Below are positions 50,945 through 59,697 of a stretch of 64,000 nt of DNA, in pieces. The notes below the pieces were generated by a model. It did not search any database, was not told the DNA's origin, and saw nothing but the letters and a program-made list of their open reading frames with translations. Origin of the DNA: Mesorhizobium sp. GbtcB19. GTDB lineage: Bacteria > Pseudomonadota > Alphaproteobacteria > Rhizobiales > Rhizobiaceae. Both the position numbers and the translations under genes were made by a program. Each line of letters starts with the position of its first letter. The stretch's first letter is position 1. The stretch covers positions 124,001 through 188,000 of the forward strand of contig NZ_JAGXJY010000010.1 of assembly GCF_019091085.1 (NCBI RefSeq), given 5' to 3'.

Positions 50945-51505
50945 TCAACCGATAAGGATCTTGGTATCGGAAATGAACTTGAATACCGGGATCGCCATGT
51001 TCTCCGGCGCCGGGCCTTTGCGGATGCGGCCGGCGGTGTCGTATTGCGAACCGTGGCAAGGGCAGAACCAGCCGCCGAAATCGCCTTCCTGGCCGAGCGG
51101 GATGCAGCCGAGATGGGTGCAGACCTGCACCATCACCATCCAGGCTTCCTTGCCGGGCGTGGTGCGGTTGGCGTCGGTCGCCGGCGCATCGGAGGGCAGG
51201 TTGGCGTTGCGCGCGATCGGATCCTTCAGATCGGCGAGATTGACGGCTTCGCCGTCCTTCATTTCCTTTTCGGTGCGGTTGCGCACCACGACCGGCTTGC
51301 CGCGCCACTTGACGATCAGCGAAGAACCGGGCTGCAGCGAGGCGACGTCGACCTCGACCGAGGCCAGCGCCAGCGTCGAGGCGTCGGGACGCATCTGGTC
51401 GATGAACGGCCACGCGACGGCTCCGGCGCCGACAACGGCGGCCATGCCGGTGGCTACATAGAGAAAATCGCGACGGTTGGGATCGTGGATGTCGGTTGCG
51501 CTCAC
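50945..51505 (-). CDS. petA: Rieske iron-sulfur subunit of the bc1 complex
   Basis: A 186-residue protein carrying the high-potential [2Fe-2S] centre. A twin-arginine type signal-anchor (NRRDFLYVATGMAAVVGAGA) holds it in the membrane. The cluster motifs are CTHLGCIP and CPCHGSQYD (two Cys and two His). GTG 51505 is preferred: it follows AGGATCAGGC, gives a normal length, and the frame further upstream is not Rieske-like. First gene of petABC. Confidence 0.93.
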   Translation of the reverse strand: MSATDIHDPNRRDFLYVATGMAAVVGAGAVAWPFIDQMRPDASTLALASVEVDVASLQPGSSLIVKWRGKPVVVRNRTEKEMKDGEAVNLADLKDPIARNANLPSDAPATDANRTTPGKEAWMVMVQVCTHLGCIPLGQEGDFGGWFCPCHGSQYDTAGRIRKGPAPENMAIPVFKFISDTKILIG

Positions 51506-51816
51506 GGGTGCCTGATCCTTTCGCCTCTTCCTAACCGGAGGCCGAGCCTTGTCCCCGCTCAATCGCACCTGCCCGACAGCGCATGGCGAACAGGCTAGCG
51601 AATTCCTCCGGCATTTGGATTTTCGGTTTATGCGTGCGGCCCGTTTTTGTCCAGCGGGGTGAAGGCACAAGGGCAGATTGTCGCGGGGATGCGCGGCGGC
51701 GGTCGTCGGCATGTCCTCGCCGGGGCGGCTGACAAGGTGAAACGGCGCGGAATCCGCGGGAAATCGGGGCCGCGTTCGCCTCGACATCGACTCCTGGCCC
51801 GGTCTATTCTGCCGCC
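51506..51816. other. intergenic region between petA and the cupin gene
   Basis: Divergent promoter region. It must contain the petABC promoter on the minus strand. No clear -35/-10 pair, operator dyad or gene is seen; the petP-type dyad of 17405 is not present. Confidence 0.4.
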
Positions 51817-52161
51817 ATGGCGCATGTCATTGAACGCGATAGCTGGGCCGAGGCCGCCGACCACTGGAAAGGCGAGCTGCAATGCGGCCAGTTCGGCGCC
51901 AATTCCTGCCTGATCTTCAACTATCAGCCGACGGTCGGCGCCGGCCCGCGCCTGCACAAGCACCCCTATGCCGAGATCTTCGTCATCCGCGCCGGCACCG
52001 GCCTGTTCACGATCGGCGACCGGGAAATCACGGCCACCGCCGGCCAGATACTGATCGTGCCGCCCGACACGCCGCACAAATTCACCAATCTCGGCCCCGG
52101 TCCGCTCGAAAGCACCGACATCCATGAGAACGGCCACTTCATCACCGAGTGGCTGGAGTAG
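51817..52161 (+). CDS. small cupin-domain protein
   Basis: A 114-residue single-cupin protein. Cupin motif 1 is GPRLHKHPYAEIFVIRAGTG (metal-type His, His, Glu) and motif 2 VPPDTPHKFTNLGPGPLE (His). It likely binds a metal, but small cupins act as isomerases, dioxygenases or binding proteins and no substrate is evident. It converges with the DUF6665-like gene. Confidence 0.87.
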   Translation: MAHVIERDSWAEAADHWKGELQCGQFGANSCLIFNYQPTVGAGPRLHKHPYAEIFVIRAGTGLFTIGDREITATAGQILIVPPDTPHKFTNLGPGPLESTDIHENGHFITEWLE

Positions 52162-52177
52162 ACGATCATAGAGAGCG

Positions 52178-52489
52178 CTAGCTGGCTCCGAGCCTGACAA
52201 GAACGGCGCGCGGGATGTCGTATTCGCGAATGACCGCATCGTGCTTGCGCAGGCCGCAAAGCTCGCGCTGGATGAAATAGGCGTGCACGGCCGCAGCCGC
52301 CTCCTTCAGCAGCCGGTTGCGATGCTCGCCCTCGCCGCCCTTACGCAACTTCGCCAGCGTCTCCTCGACGCGCTGGCCGGCGCGTCCGAGCGCTGCCGCC
52401 TTTTCAGCCAGGATTTCGTGACCGAGCAGGTCGAGGGCGCTTTCCTGCGCACCTGAGCGTCCGAAATTGGTGGGCATTCTGAACGACAT
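52178..52489 (-). CDS. DUF6665-like hypothetical protein
   Basis: A 103-residue helical protein: MSFRMPTNFGRSGAQESALD, then LGHEILAEKAAALGRAGQRV, AVHAYFIQRELCGLRKHDAV and EYDIPRAVLVRLGAS. This order of blocks resembles the DUF6665 family of Rhizobiales, of unknown function. It ends 16 bases from the convergent cupin gene and starts 9 bases after the ABC exporter gene's stop, so it is probably the last gene of the exporter operon. Confidence 0.7.
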   Translation of the reverse strand: MSFRMPTNFGRSGAQESALDLLGHEILAEKAAALGRAGQRVEETLAKLRKGGEGEHRNRLLKEAAAAVHAYFIQRELCGLRKHDAVIREYDIPRAVLVRLGAS

Positions 52490-52498
52490 AGCCTTGTT

Positions 52499-54382
52499 CT
52501 ACTCCGCTGGCCGCGTCTCTTCCAGCGCGCTTTCCTCGTTGAACAGGAAGCCGCCCGACTGCCTTTTCCATAGCCGGGCGTAAAGTCCGTCGAGCGCGAC
52601 CAGCTCGTCATGCGTGCCCTGTTCGACGATGCGCCCGCCGTCGAGCACCACCAGCCGGTCGAGCGCCGCGATCGTCGACAGCCGGTGCGCGATGGCGATC
52701 ACGGTCTTGTTTTCCATCAGCCTGGTCAGGTTTTCCTGGATCGCCGCCTCGATGTCCGAATCGAGCGCCGACGTCGCTTCGTCGAGGATCAGGATCGGCG
52801 CATCCTTGAGGAAGACGCGCGCGATAGCGACGCGCTGGCGCTGGCCGCCGGAGAGTTTCACGCCGCGCTCGCCGACATAGGCCTCGTAGCCGGCGCGGCC
52901 GCGGTTGTCGCGCAGCCCGAGGATGAAGTCGTGCGCCTCGGCTTTCCTGGCCGCGGCGATCACTTGCGCATCGGTCGCGTCCGGCATGCCGAGCTTGATG
53001 TTGTCGCGCAGCGAGCGGTGGAACAGCGCCGTATCCTGGCTGACGACGCCGATATTGCCGCGCAGCGAATTCTGCGTCACCCTGGCGACGTCCTGGCCGT
53101 CGATCAGGATCTGGCCGCCTTCCAGGTCGTAAAGGCGCAGGATCAGATTAGCCAAGGTCGTCTTGCCGGCGCCGGACGGGCCGACCAGGCCGACCTTCTC
53201 GCCCCGACGCACGACGAGGTCGATGCCGTCGAGCACACCCCCGCCCTTGCCGTAATGGAAGGTGACGTTGCTGACGTCGATGCGGCCGCCGGTGACGGCG
53301 AGTTCCCTGGCGTCCGGCGCGTCTGTCAGGCCGAGCGGCTGCGAGATCAGCGCCTTGGAATTCTCCAGCACGCCGAGGTTCCTCAAAATGCCGTTCAGCT
53401 GCATCATCAGCCGCCCGAGCAGCATGTTGAGCCTCAACACCAGCGACAGGGTGAAAGCGACGGCGCCGACAGTAATCGAGCCTTCGACCCACAGATAGAT
53501 GGCGAAGGCGGCGATCGCGGTGATCATGACGCCGGAGAGCATGGTGAGCGCCATGCGCACGCCGGTCAGCCGGCGCGTGAAGGGCCGCAGCGCGTCGAGA
53601 TAGATGTCGAAGCCGCTGCGGATATAGCGGTCGTCGCCATCGGCCGAAAACAACTTCAGCGTCTGCACGTTCGAGTAGGAATCGACTATGCGGCCGGTGA
53701 TCATCGAGCCCGCCTCGGCGGTCGCCTCGGCATGCTTGCGGATCGCCGGCAGATAGAGTTTCGCCAGCCAGCCGAAGGCGGCGATCCACACCACCACCAG
53801 CACCGCCAGCCGCAGATCCAGCCCCGCGACCAGCGCCAGCGTGGTGACGGTATAGACGATCATGAACCAGACCACCTCGATGAAGCTTTCCATCAGGTCG
53901 CCCGTCGCCTGCCCCGCCTGCCAGACTTTCGTCGCGATGCGGCCGGCGAAATCGTTCTGGAAAAAGGCGTAGGATTGGCGCGAGACGTGCCGGTGCCCCT
54001 GCCAGCGCACCAGATTGTAGAAGCCGGGCGTGATCGTCTGTTCGTCGACCAGCGCGGCCAATCCGACGACTGCCGTGCGGATGATGAGCACCACCGCGCC
54101 CATGAACAAAAGCTCTGGTCCGGCCGCGGCCCAGAGCGCGTGCCAGCTGCGCTCGCCGGGCAACTGGTCCAGGATATCGACCAGCCTGCCGACGAAATAG
54201 AACAGACCGGCCTCGACCAGCGGCGCGATGCCGCCGATGATCAGCATGGCGAAGAAGGCGAGCTTCGCTTGCCCGACATAGTGCCAGAGGAACCCGCCGA
54301 CGCTGGCGGGCGGCCGCAGATTCGCCGGCTCGCGGAACGGGTAGACCCAGTGCTCGAACCAGCGATAGATGGCTTGCATCAT
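52499..54382 (-). CDS. ABC exporter subunit, MsbA-like (third in order of transcription)
   Basis: A 627-residue half-transporter: six transmembrane helices (about residues 30-330) fused to an ATPase domain. The nucleotide-binding part is complete: A-loop Tyr in NVTFHYGKGGG, Walker A GPSGAGKTT, Q-loop VVSQDTALF, signature KLSGGQRQRVAIARV, Walker B ILILDEATSALDS, H-loop AIAHRLSTI. Its start overlaps the preceding ABC gene's stop by 4 bases, so the two products may form a heterodimer. Such exporters carry lipids, drugs or peptides; the cargo is unknown. Confidence 0.92.
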   Translation of the reverse strand: MMQAIYRWFEHWVYPFREPANLRPPASVGGFLWHYVGQAKLAFFAMLIIGGIAPLVEAGLFYFVGRLVDILDQLPGERSWHALWAAAGPELLFMGAVVLIIRTAVVGLAALVDEQTITPGFYNLVRWQGHRHVSRQSYAFFQNDFAGRIATKVWQAGQATGDLMESFIEVVWFMIVYTVTTLALVAGLDLRLAVLVVVWIAAFGWLAKLYLPAIRKHAEATAEAGSMITGRIVDSYSNVQTLKLFSADGDDRYIRSGFDIYLDALRPFTRRLTGVRMALTMLSGVMITAIAAFAIYLWVEGSITVGAVAFTLSLVLRLNMLLGRLMMQLNGILRNLGVLENSKALISQPLGLTDAPDARELAVTGGRIDVSNVTFHYGKGGGVLDGIDLVVRRGEKVGLVGPSGAGKTTLANLILRLYDLEGGQILIDGQDVARVTQNSLRGNIGVVSQDTALFHRSLRDNIKLGMPDATDAQVIAAARKAEAHDFILGLRDNRGRAGYEAYVGERGVKLSGGQRQRVAIARVFLKDAPILILDEATSALDSDIEAAIQENLTRLMENKTVIAIAHRLSTIAALDRLVVLDGGRIVEQGTHDELVALDGLYARLWKRQSGGFLFNEESALEETRPAE

Positions 54383-56205
54383 TCCGCGGCTTCACCTTTC
54401 GTCGACAGGTCGTCGCCGGCCGGCCTTTCCTCGAGCAGGAAGCCGCCCGACTGGCGGCGCCAGAGCTGGGCATAGAGTCCGCCCTTGGCGATCAGCGCCT
54501 CATGCGAGCCTTCCTCGATGATGCGCCCCTTGTCCATGACGACGAGCCGGTCCATCGCCGCGATGGTCGACAGCCGGTGGGCGATGGCGATGACCGTCTT
54601 GCCTTGCATCAGCTTGTAGAGGTTCTCCTGGATCGCCGCTTCCACCTCCGAATCGAGCGCGGACGTCGCCTCGTCGAGAATGAGGATCGGCGCGTCCTTC
54701 AGCATGACGCGGGCAATGGCGATGCGTTGCCGCTGGCCGCCGGACAGCTTCACGCCACGCTCGCCGACGAGCGCCTCATAGCCGCTCTGTCCATGCGGGT
54801 CGGTCAGCCCCGCGATCACGTCGTCGATCTGCGCGGCTTTGGCGGCCCTGACCATCGCCTCGTCGCTGGCGGACTGACGTCCATATTTGAGGTTCTCGCG
54901 CACGGACCGGTGCAAGAGCGACGTATCCTGGTTGACGAAGCCGATCGCGGCGCGAACGCTCTCCTGCGAAACGTTGCGGATATCCTGCCCGTCGATCAGC
55001 ACCCTGCCGTCCTGGACGTCGAACAGCCGCAGCACGAGATTGACCAGCGTCGACTTGCCCGCGCCGGAACGCCCGATCAGGCCGACCCGCTCGCCCGGCG
55101 CATGGTCGAACTCGATTCCTCCGGCGGTCACAACGAGGGCCGGTGCGTCAGGCTCGTCCTGCATGACGATCGGACGCGCGATCGTCGTCATCGAGTTGCT
55201 GGCGACGCCGATCTGCCGGAAGACGTTGGCGCCGACATCGAGGATCCTGCCGGAGATGTTGGCGATCTGCAGCGCGAACGGCATCGCCGTCGCCACCGCG
55301 GCGGTGGTCATCGCGCCGGCATTCCAGCCGGCGAGCGCCAGCCAGCTTATGGCGATGAGCAGCGCTGCGTTGAGCACGAACAAGGCCGACCACATCAGCG
55401 TGAAAACGCGCATCAGCTGGTAGAACGTGTCGGCGTGCTCGACCACGGCTTGCGAGACATATTTGTCTTCATGCTCGCCGGTCGAGAATGTCTTCAGCGT
55501 CAGGATGTTGGTGTAGCTGTCGACCATGCGGCCGCTCACCTGCGACCACCGCTCCGACAGCTGGGACGAGCGCTGCGTGATCCTGGGCATCGCGGACCAG
55601 AAGATCAGGCAATAGAACACCAGCCAGATCGCCACGACAGCCAGGAGGAGCGGATCGAGCCGCGCCAGCACCACGACGGCGACCGCAACGAAGACCAGCG
55701 CGTACCAGACGGCGTCGACGGTGAGATTGACGCTCATCTCCACCGAATCGCCGCTTTGCATGACCTTGGTTCCGATGCGGCCGGCAAAGTCGTTCTGGAA
55801 GAACGACCAGTCCTGGCGCACGACATGCCAGTGGCTCTGCCAGCGGATGAGGTCGATGAGATTGGGCGCGATGGCATGGTTGCGGATCAACGCATCGACG
55901 ACCATCGACAGCGGGCGCAAAAGCACCACGAACGCCATCAAGGCAAGCAGCGGCCCATGCGCTGCGAAGAAGTCGCCGGGCTTGGCGTCGGCGAGCGCGC
56001 CAACGATCAGGCCGACGAAAATCGGCAGCATCGCGTCGGAAATGGCGGCGACGGCAACGATGACCATGCGCAACCGATAGGCGGCGCGAAACTGGCTTAT
56101 GAAATACCAGTAGAACCGCCAAAGCCCCATTGGCGGCTGCCTGTCGTCGGCGAGCGCCACCGGCGAATAACGGCTTTCGAACCAGGTGAAGATGCGGTCG
56201 AACAT
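54379..56205 (-). CDS. ABC exporter subunit lacking the A-loop segment (middle of three)
   Basis: A 608-residue half-transporter, paralogous to its two neighbours. Walker A (GRSGAGKST), Q-loop (FVNQDTSLL), signature (KLSGGQRQRIAIARV), Walker B (ILILDEATSALDS) and H-loop (AIAHRLSTI) are intact. But GGIEFDH runs straight into APGERVGLIG: about 19 residues, including the second beta strand and the A-loop Tyr of F-H-Y-G present in both neighbours, are absent, with the frame kept. ATP binding is probably altered; it may be a degenerate site in a heterodimer. ATG 56205 is the shared family start. Confidence 0.9.
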   Translation of the reverse strand: MFDRIFTWFESRYSPVALADDRQPPMGLWRFYWYFISQFRAAYRLRMVIVAVAAISDAMLPIFVGLIVGALADAKPGDFFAAHGPLLALMAFVVLLRPLSMVVDALIRNHAIAPNLIDLIRWQSHWHVVRQDWSFFQNDFAGRIGTKVMQSGDSVEMSVNLTVDAVWYALVFVAVAVVVLARLDPLLLAVVAIWLVFYCLIFWSAMPRITQRSSQLSERWSQVSGRMVDSYTNILTLKTFSTGEHEDKYVSQAVVEHADTFYQLMRVFTLMWSALFVLNAALLIAISWLALAGWNAGAMTTAAVATAMPFALQIANISGRILDVGANVFRQIGVASNSMTTIARPIVMQDEPDAPALVVTAGGIEFDHAPGERVGLIGRSGAGKSTLVNLVLRLFDVQDGRVLIDGQDIRNVSQESVRAAIGFVNQDTSLLHRSVRENLKYGRQSASDEAMVRAAKAAQIDDVIAGLTDPHGQSGYEALVGERGVKLSGGQRQRIAIARVMLKDAPILILDEATSALDSEVEAAIQENLYKLMQGKTVIAIAHRLSTIAAMDRLVVMDKGRIIEEGSHEALIAKGGLYAQLWRRQSGGFLLEERPAGDDLSTKGEAAE

Positions 56206-56273
56206 TTTTCTCTCATATGCGCCGGAAACCCGCCCGCACCCCGGTCCGGGAACTGGCCGGCCTCCGACCATGC

Positions 56274-56318
56274 CGTGGTTACGCCCGGGATCGATTCCCG
56301 GCAATCGTCGTAACCACG
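56274..56318 (-). terminator. long hairpin between ABC genes
   Basis: CGTGGTTACG (56274-56283) pairs with CGTAACCACG (56309-56318), and CCGGGA pairs with TTCCCGG around TCGA inside. It lies in the 131-base gap after the first ABC gene and before the second. There is no T run, so attenuation or mRNA stabilisation is as likely as termination. Confidence 0.45.
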
Positions 56319-56336
56319 CTACCAATCGCGATCGCG

Positions 56337-58226
56337 TTACTCCGCCGCCATCCCCGTTTCGGGCGCCTTGGCATCGGACTCGGCCGGACCGTCATCGAGC
56401 AGGAAGCCGCCGGACTGGCGCTGCCAGAGCTGGGCATAGAGCCCGCCTTTGGCGACCAGCTCTTCATGCGAGCCCTCCTCGATGATGCGGCCCTTGTCCA
56501 TGACGACGAGCCGGTCCATCGCCGCGATCGTCGACAGGCGATGCGCGATGGCGATGACGGTCTTGCCCTGCATCAGCTTGTAGAGGTTTTCCTGGATCGC
56601 CGCCTCGGCTTCCGAATCGAGCGCCGAGGTCGCCTCGTCGAGGATCAGGATCGGCGCGTCCTTCAGCATGACGCGGGCGATGGCGATGCGCTGCCGCTGG
56701 CCGCCGGACAATTTGACGCCGCGGTCGCCGACATAGGCATCGAAATTCTTGCGGCCTTCTGAATCGGAAAGCTCGGAGATGAAGTCGAGCGCTTCGGCGC
56801 GCTTCGCCGCCTCGACCAGCATCTCGTCGGTCGCGTCAGGCCGGCCGTAGAGGATGTTCTCCTTCACCGACCGGTGCAGCAGCGAGGTGTCCTGCGTCAC
56901 CATGCCGATCCGCGCGCGCAGCGAATCCTGCGTCACCGCCGCGATCTCCTGGCCGTCGACGAGGATCCTGCCGCTTTCCAGGTCGTAGAAGCGCAGCAAA
57001 AGGTTGACCAGCGTCGACTTGCCGGCGCCGGAGCGGCCGACAATGCCGACTTTCTCGCCGGGTTTTATGGTCAGCGACAGATTCTCGATGACGCCCTTCT
57101 GCCTGCCGTAATGGAAGCGGATGTCCTCGAAGCGTATCTCGCCGCTGGTGACGGCAATATCCTTGGCGCCCGGCCGGTCCTCGACCAGGCGCGGCAGCGA
57201 GATCGACTGGATGCCGTCCTGCACCGTGCCGATGTTTTCGAACAGCCCGGACATTTCCCACATGATCCACTGCGACATGCCCCACATGCGCAGCACCAGG
57301 CCGATGACCACGGCGACGGCGCCGATCGTCACCGCATCGCCGAGCCACAGCCACAAAGACAGCGCGGTGACCGAGGACAACAGCAGCGCGTTCAGGATGT
57401 AGAGCAGGCCGTAGAGCACCGTCACCAGCCGCATCGAGCGGTAGACCGTCTCGAGGAAGCCGGCCATGCCTTCCCTGGCGAAGGACGCCTCGCGGCGGGC
57501 GTGCGAAAACAGCTTCACCGTCTGGATGTTGGAATAACTGTCGACGACACGACCGGTCATCATCGAACGCGCATTGGCCTGCTCTTCGCCGACCTTGCCG
57601 AGCCGCGGAATGAAATAACACAGCAGAGCGATGTAGCCGACCAGCCACACGCCGAGGGGGGCGGCCAGGCGCAAGTCCGCCGAGCCGACGATGAACAGCA
57701 TGCCGAGGAAATAGACGATGATGTAGTTGAGGACGTCTATGACCTTCATGACGCAGTCGCGCACGGCGAGTGCCGTCTGCATCAGCTTGGTGGCGATGCG
57801 GCCGGCGAACTCGTCCTGGTAGAAAGCCATCGACTGTTTCAGCAGGTAGCGATGCACCTGCCAGCGGATGCGCATCGGATAATTGCCCATCGTCGTCTGC
57901 TGATTGACCAGCGAACGCAGCCAGACCGTGCCGGGCAGCGCAAACAGCACGATGAAGGCCATGCCGGCCAGTTTCCAGCTCTCCGTCTGCAGGAAGGTTT
58001 CCCGGTTCTGCGCCGACAGCCAGTCGACGATGCGGCCCATGAAACCGAACATCCACACTTCGGCGACGGCGATCGCCGCCACCAGGACAGCGTCGATGGC
58101 GATGTAAGGCCAGGCGCCGCGCGTGTAATGAACGCAGAACGCGATCAGCGTCTTCGGCGGCTCGACCGGCTCCTCGGCGGGAAACGGATCGAGCCTCTTT
58201 TCAAACCAGCGGAACATTCCAGGCAC
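56337..58226 (-). CDS. ABC exporter subunit, MsbA-like (first in order of transcription)
   Basis: A 629-residue half-transporter with six transmembrane helices (about 40-330) and a full ATPase domain: A-loop DIRFHYGRQKG, Walker A GRSGAGKST, Q-loop MVTQDTSLL, signature KLSGGQRQRIAIARV, Walker B ILILDEATSALDS, H-loop AIAHRLSTI. Its 3' 300 bases are almost identical in DNA sequence to the same part of the middle gene, suggesting recent duplication or gene conversion. First of the three-gene exporter cluster. Cargo unknown. Confidence 0.92.
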   Translation of the reverse strand: MPGMFRWFEKRLDPFPAEEPVEPPKTLIAFCVHYTRGAWPYIAIDAVLVAAIAVAEVWMFGFMGRIVDWLSAQNRETFLQTESWKLAGMAFIVLFALPGTVWLRSLVNQQTTMGNYPMRIRWQVHRYLLKQSMAFYQDEFAGRIATKLMQTALAVRDCVMKVIDVLNYIIVYFLGMLFIVGSADLRLAAPLGVWLVGYIALLCYFIPRLGKVGEEQANARSMMTGRVVDSYSNIQTVKLFSHARREASFAREGMAGFLETVYRSMRLVTVLYGLLYILNALLLSSVTALSLWLWLGDAVTIGAVAVVIGLVLRMWGMSQWIMWEMSGLFENIGTVQDGIQSISLPRLVEDRPGAKDIAVTSGEIRFEDIRFHYGRQKGVIENLSLTIKPGEKVGIVGRSGAGKSTLVNLLLRFYDLESGRILVDGQEIAAVTQDSLRARIGMVTQDTSLLHRSVKENILYGRPDATDEMLVEAAKRAEALDFISELSDSEGRKNFDAYVGDRGVKLSGGQRQRIAIARVMLKDAPILILDEATSALDSEAEAAIQENLYKLMQGKTVIAIAHRLSTIAAMDRLVVMDKGRIIEEGSHEELVAKGGLYAQLWQRQSGGFLLDDGPAESDAKAPETGMAAE

Positions 58227-58245
58227 TCACAAATGCTATGCGCGC

Positions 58246-58644
58246 TCACGCGGCGCGGGATTGACGGGCAAGGCTTTGCGGCCGCGCGGCGCGACGGGCC
58301 GGCGATACGGAATCACCCGTATCGTCGGCCCTGCTTCGCGCAATATAGGGTGTCGCGGGCTTTTCGCCGACGGGCTCGCTCGACGATGCTGACGGCAGGC
58401 TTGATCCGGCCCGGTTCTTGGCCCCGGGCCGGATCAAGCGGATGATCCGGCGCACCAGCGTCGGCCGGCTGTGGTCGGGCACCGCACGCGAGAAATCGAC
58501 ATCCGGCAGCATGCCGCGATGCGGCCTGCGGCGCTCCTCGGCATGCACCGCCGACGAATAGGTCTCGCCGATCAGCAGTGCCCAGGTCGCCGCCTTGCGC
58601 TCGTGCAGGCTTCTTGAACCGGGTATTTTGTAGGGATCGAACAT
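58246..58644 (-). CDS. hypothetical protein
   Basis: A 132-residue basic protein: it opens MFDPYKIPGSRSLHERKAAT, continues WALLIGETYSSAVHAEERRR, has a central LVRRIIRLIRPG helix and a low-complexity Ser/Ala/Arg tail. There are no membrane segments, and no family is recognised. ATG 58644 follows GGAGGACGGACCG, and GC-rich third codon positions begin about there. ATG 58806, which has AAGGA, would add 54 residues of poorer codon bias. It ends 19 bases before the ABC cluster and could be co-transcribed with it. Confidence 0.6.
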   Translation of the reverse strand: MFDPYKIPGSRSLHERKAATWALLIGETYSSAVHAEERRRPHRGMLPDVDFSRAVPDHSRPTLVRRIIRLIRPGAKNRAGSSLPSASSSEPVGEKPATPYIARSRADDTGDSVSPARRAARPQSLARQSRAA

Positions 58645-58872
58645 CGGTCCGTCCTCCATATGCAAATGCGTGAAAAAGGATGATGCGACCTCGGCCACCG
58701 GCATTCGGCCGGAGGCGCGGATCGAATCGGGCGGGACACGACGGCAAGCGTCGGTCCCGGCACGTTCAGCTGGGGCATGGCGCCCCTTTGGCAGTTTGAA
58801 AAACATCGCAAGATTCCTTCGAAGGCCGAAAACTGGGTTCGGCGGGAATCGGTGCGATGAGGACTTAAAGTG

Positions 58873-58950
58873 TCAGAAGAATCGTCGTACCGAAACCGCC
58901 GTCGGGCATACGAGTGCCCAGGAGAGGCGCTGGATGTGCATGGTCATCAT
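58873..58950 (-). CDS. candidate 25-residue small protein
   Basis: MMTMHIQRLSWALVCPTAVS then VRRFF. The start is preceded by GGAGGGGACCAC, one of the strongest ribosome binding sites in the window. It lies upstream of the 58644 gene on the same strand, so it could be a short regulatory peptide or a leader. No known family; the short length makes chance possible. Confidence 0.3.
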   Translation of the reverse strand: MMTMHIQRLSWALVCPTAVSVRRFF

Positions 58951-59090
58951 GTGGTCCCCTCCATTCGGTTCGGGTTGACGATGATGGGCATATACTCGAC
59001 TTCGCAGAAAATGGCCACCCGCCAGTCCAGAAATCGCCGAAAGCCGGAGACGCCTGTGGCCGATCTGCCACTTATTAGCAGGACGTGGAA

Positions 59091-59549
59091 ATGAACGATC
59101 GTCTCCGCATCGCGCTCTACCAACCGGATATCGCCGGCAACACCGGGACAATCCTGCGCTTCGTCGCCTGCCTCGACCTCGCTGTCGACATCGTCGAGCC
59201 GGCCGGCTTTCCGCTCTCCGACCGGGCGTTGAAACGGGCCGGCATGGATTATCTCGAAATGGCGGCGCTCTCGCGCCATGCCGACTGGCACGCCTTCGAG
59301 GCGTGGCGCAAGGCGCATGCGCGCCGCCTGGTGCTGCTCACCACCAAGGCCACGACCGCCTATACCGACTTCGCTTTCGCCGCCGGCGACATTCTTCTGT
59401 TCGGCCGCGAATCCGCCGGCGTGACGCAAGAAGTCCACGAGGCGGCTCATGCGCGACTGACCATTCCGATGCGGCCGGGCGCGCGCAGCATCAATGTCGC
59501 GCTGTCGGTCGCCATGGTCGCGGGCGAAGCGCTCCGCCAGCTCGGCTAG
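59091..59549 (+). CDS. trmL: tRNA (cytidine/uridine-34 2'-O)-methyltransferase
   Basis: A 152-residue SPOUT methyltransferase that methylates the wobble ribose of tRNA-Leu in E. coli. Motifs: LRIALYQPDIAGNTGTILRF (RNA-binding start), LFGRESAGV and MRPGARSINVALSVAMVAGE, which form the SAM-binding trefoil knot. ATG 59091 follows AGGACGTGGAA; the GTG at 59085 is less likely. Length matches TrmL. It is monocistronic. Confidence 0.93.
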   Translation: MNDRLRIALYQPDIAGNTGTILRFVACLDLAVDIVEPAGFPLSDRALKRAGMDYLEMAALSRHADWHAFEAWRKAHARRLVLLTTKATTAYTDFAFAAGDILLFGRESAGVTQEVHEAAHARLTIPMRPGARSINVALSVAMVAGEALRQLG

Positions 59550-59662
59550 AACCTCGCGCCCCGCGTCTTCGCCGCGCGCGGGCTCCACTCGCGGCGTCAT
59601 TCTTACCCAGGCGCACATCGCCTTCTCCTGCAATTGCTCTATCAACGTTTCCTGGCTACAAG

Positions 59663-59678
59663 CTCAACTTAACTTGAG
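59663..59678. promoter_or_regulatory. SoxR operator
   Basis: CTCAACTTAACTTGAG is one base from the SoxR consensus core CTCAAGTTAACTTGAG. It lies 19 bases upstream of soxR. SoxR activates or represses from such a site between -35 and -10, so autoregulation is likely. Confidence 0.75.
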
Positions 59679-59697
59679 GTCAAGCAGGAATTTGAGA

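Noticed and set aside
49666..50955. 429-codon frame antisense to petB
   Set aside because: Petite shadow of cytochrome b: charged, repetitive and without any domain.
56284..56302. CCGGGATCGATTCCCGG resembles a tRNA T-arm
   Set aside because: No acceptor, D or anticodon arms can be built around it; the bases belong to a simple long hairpin of about 45 bases.
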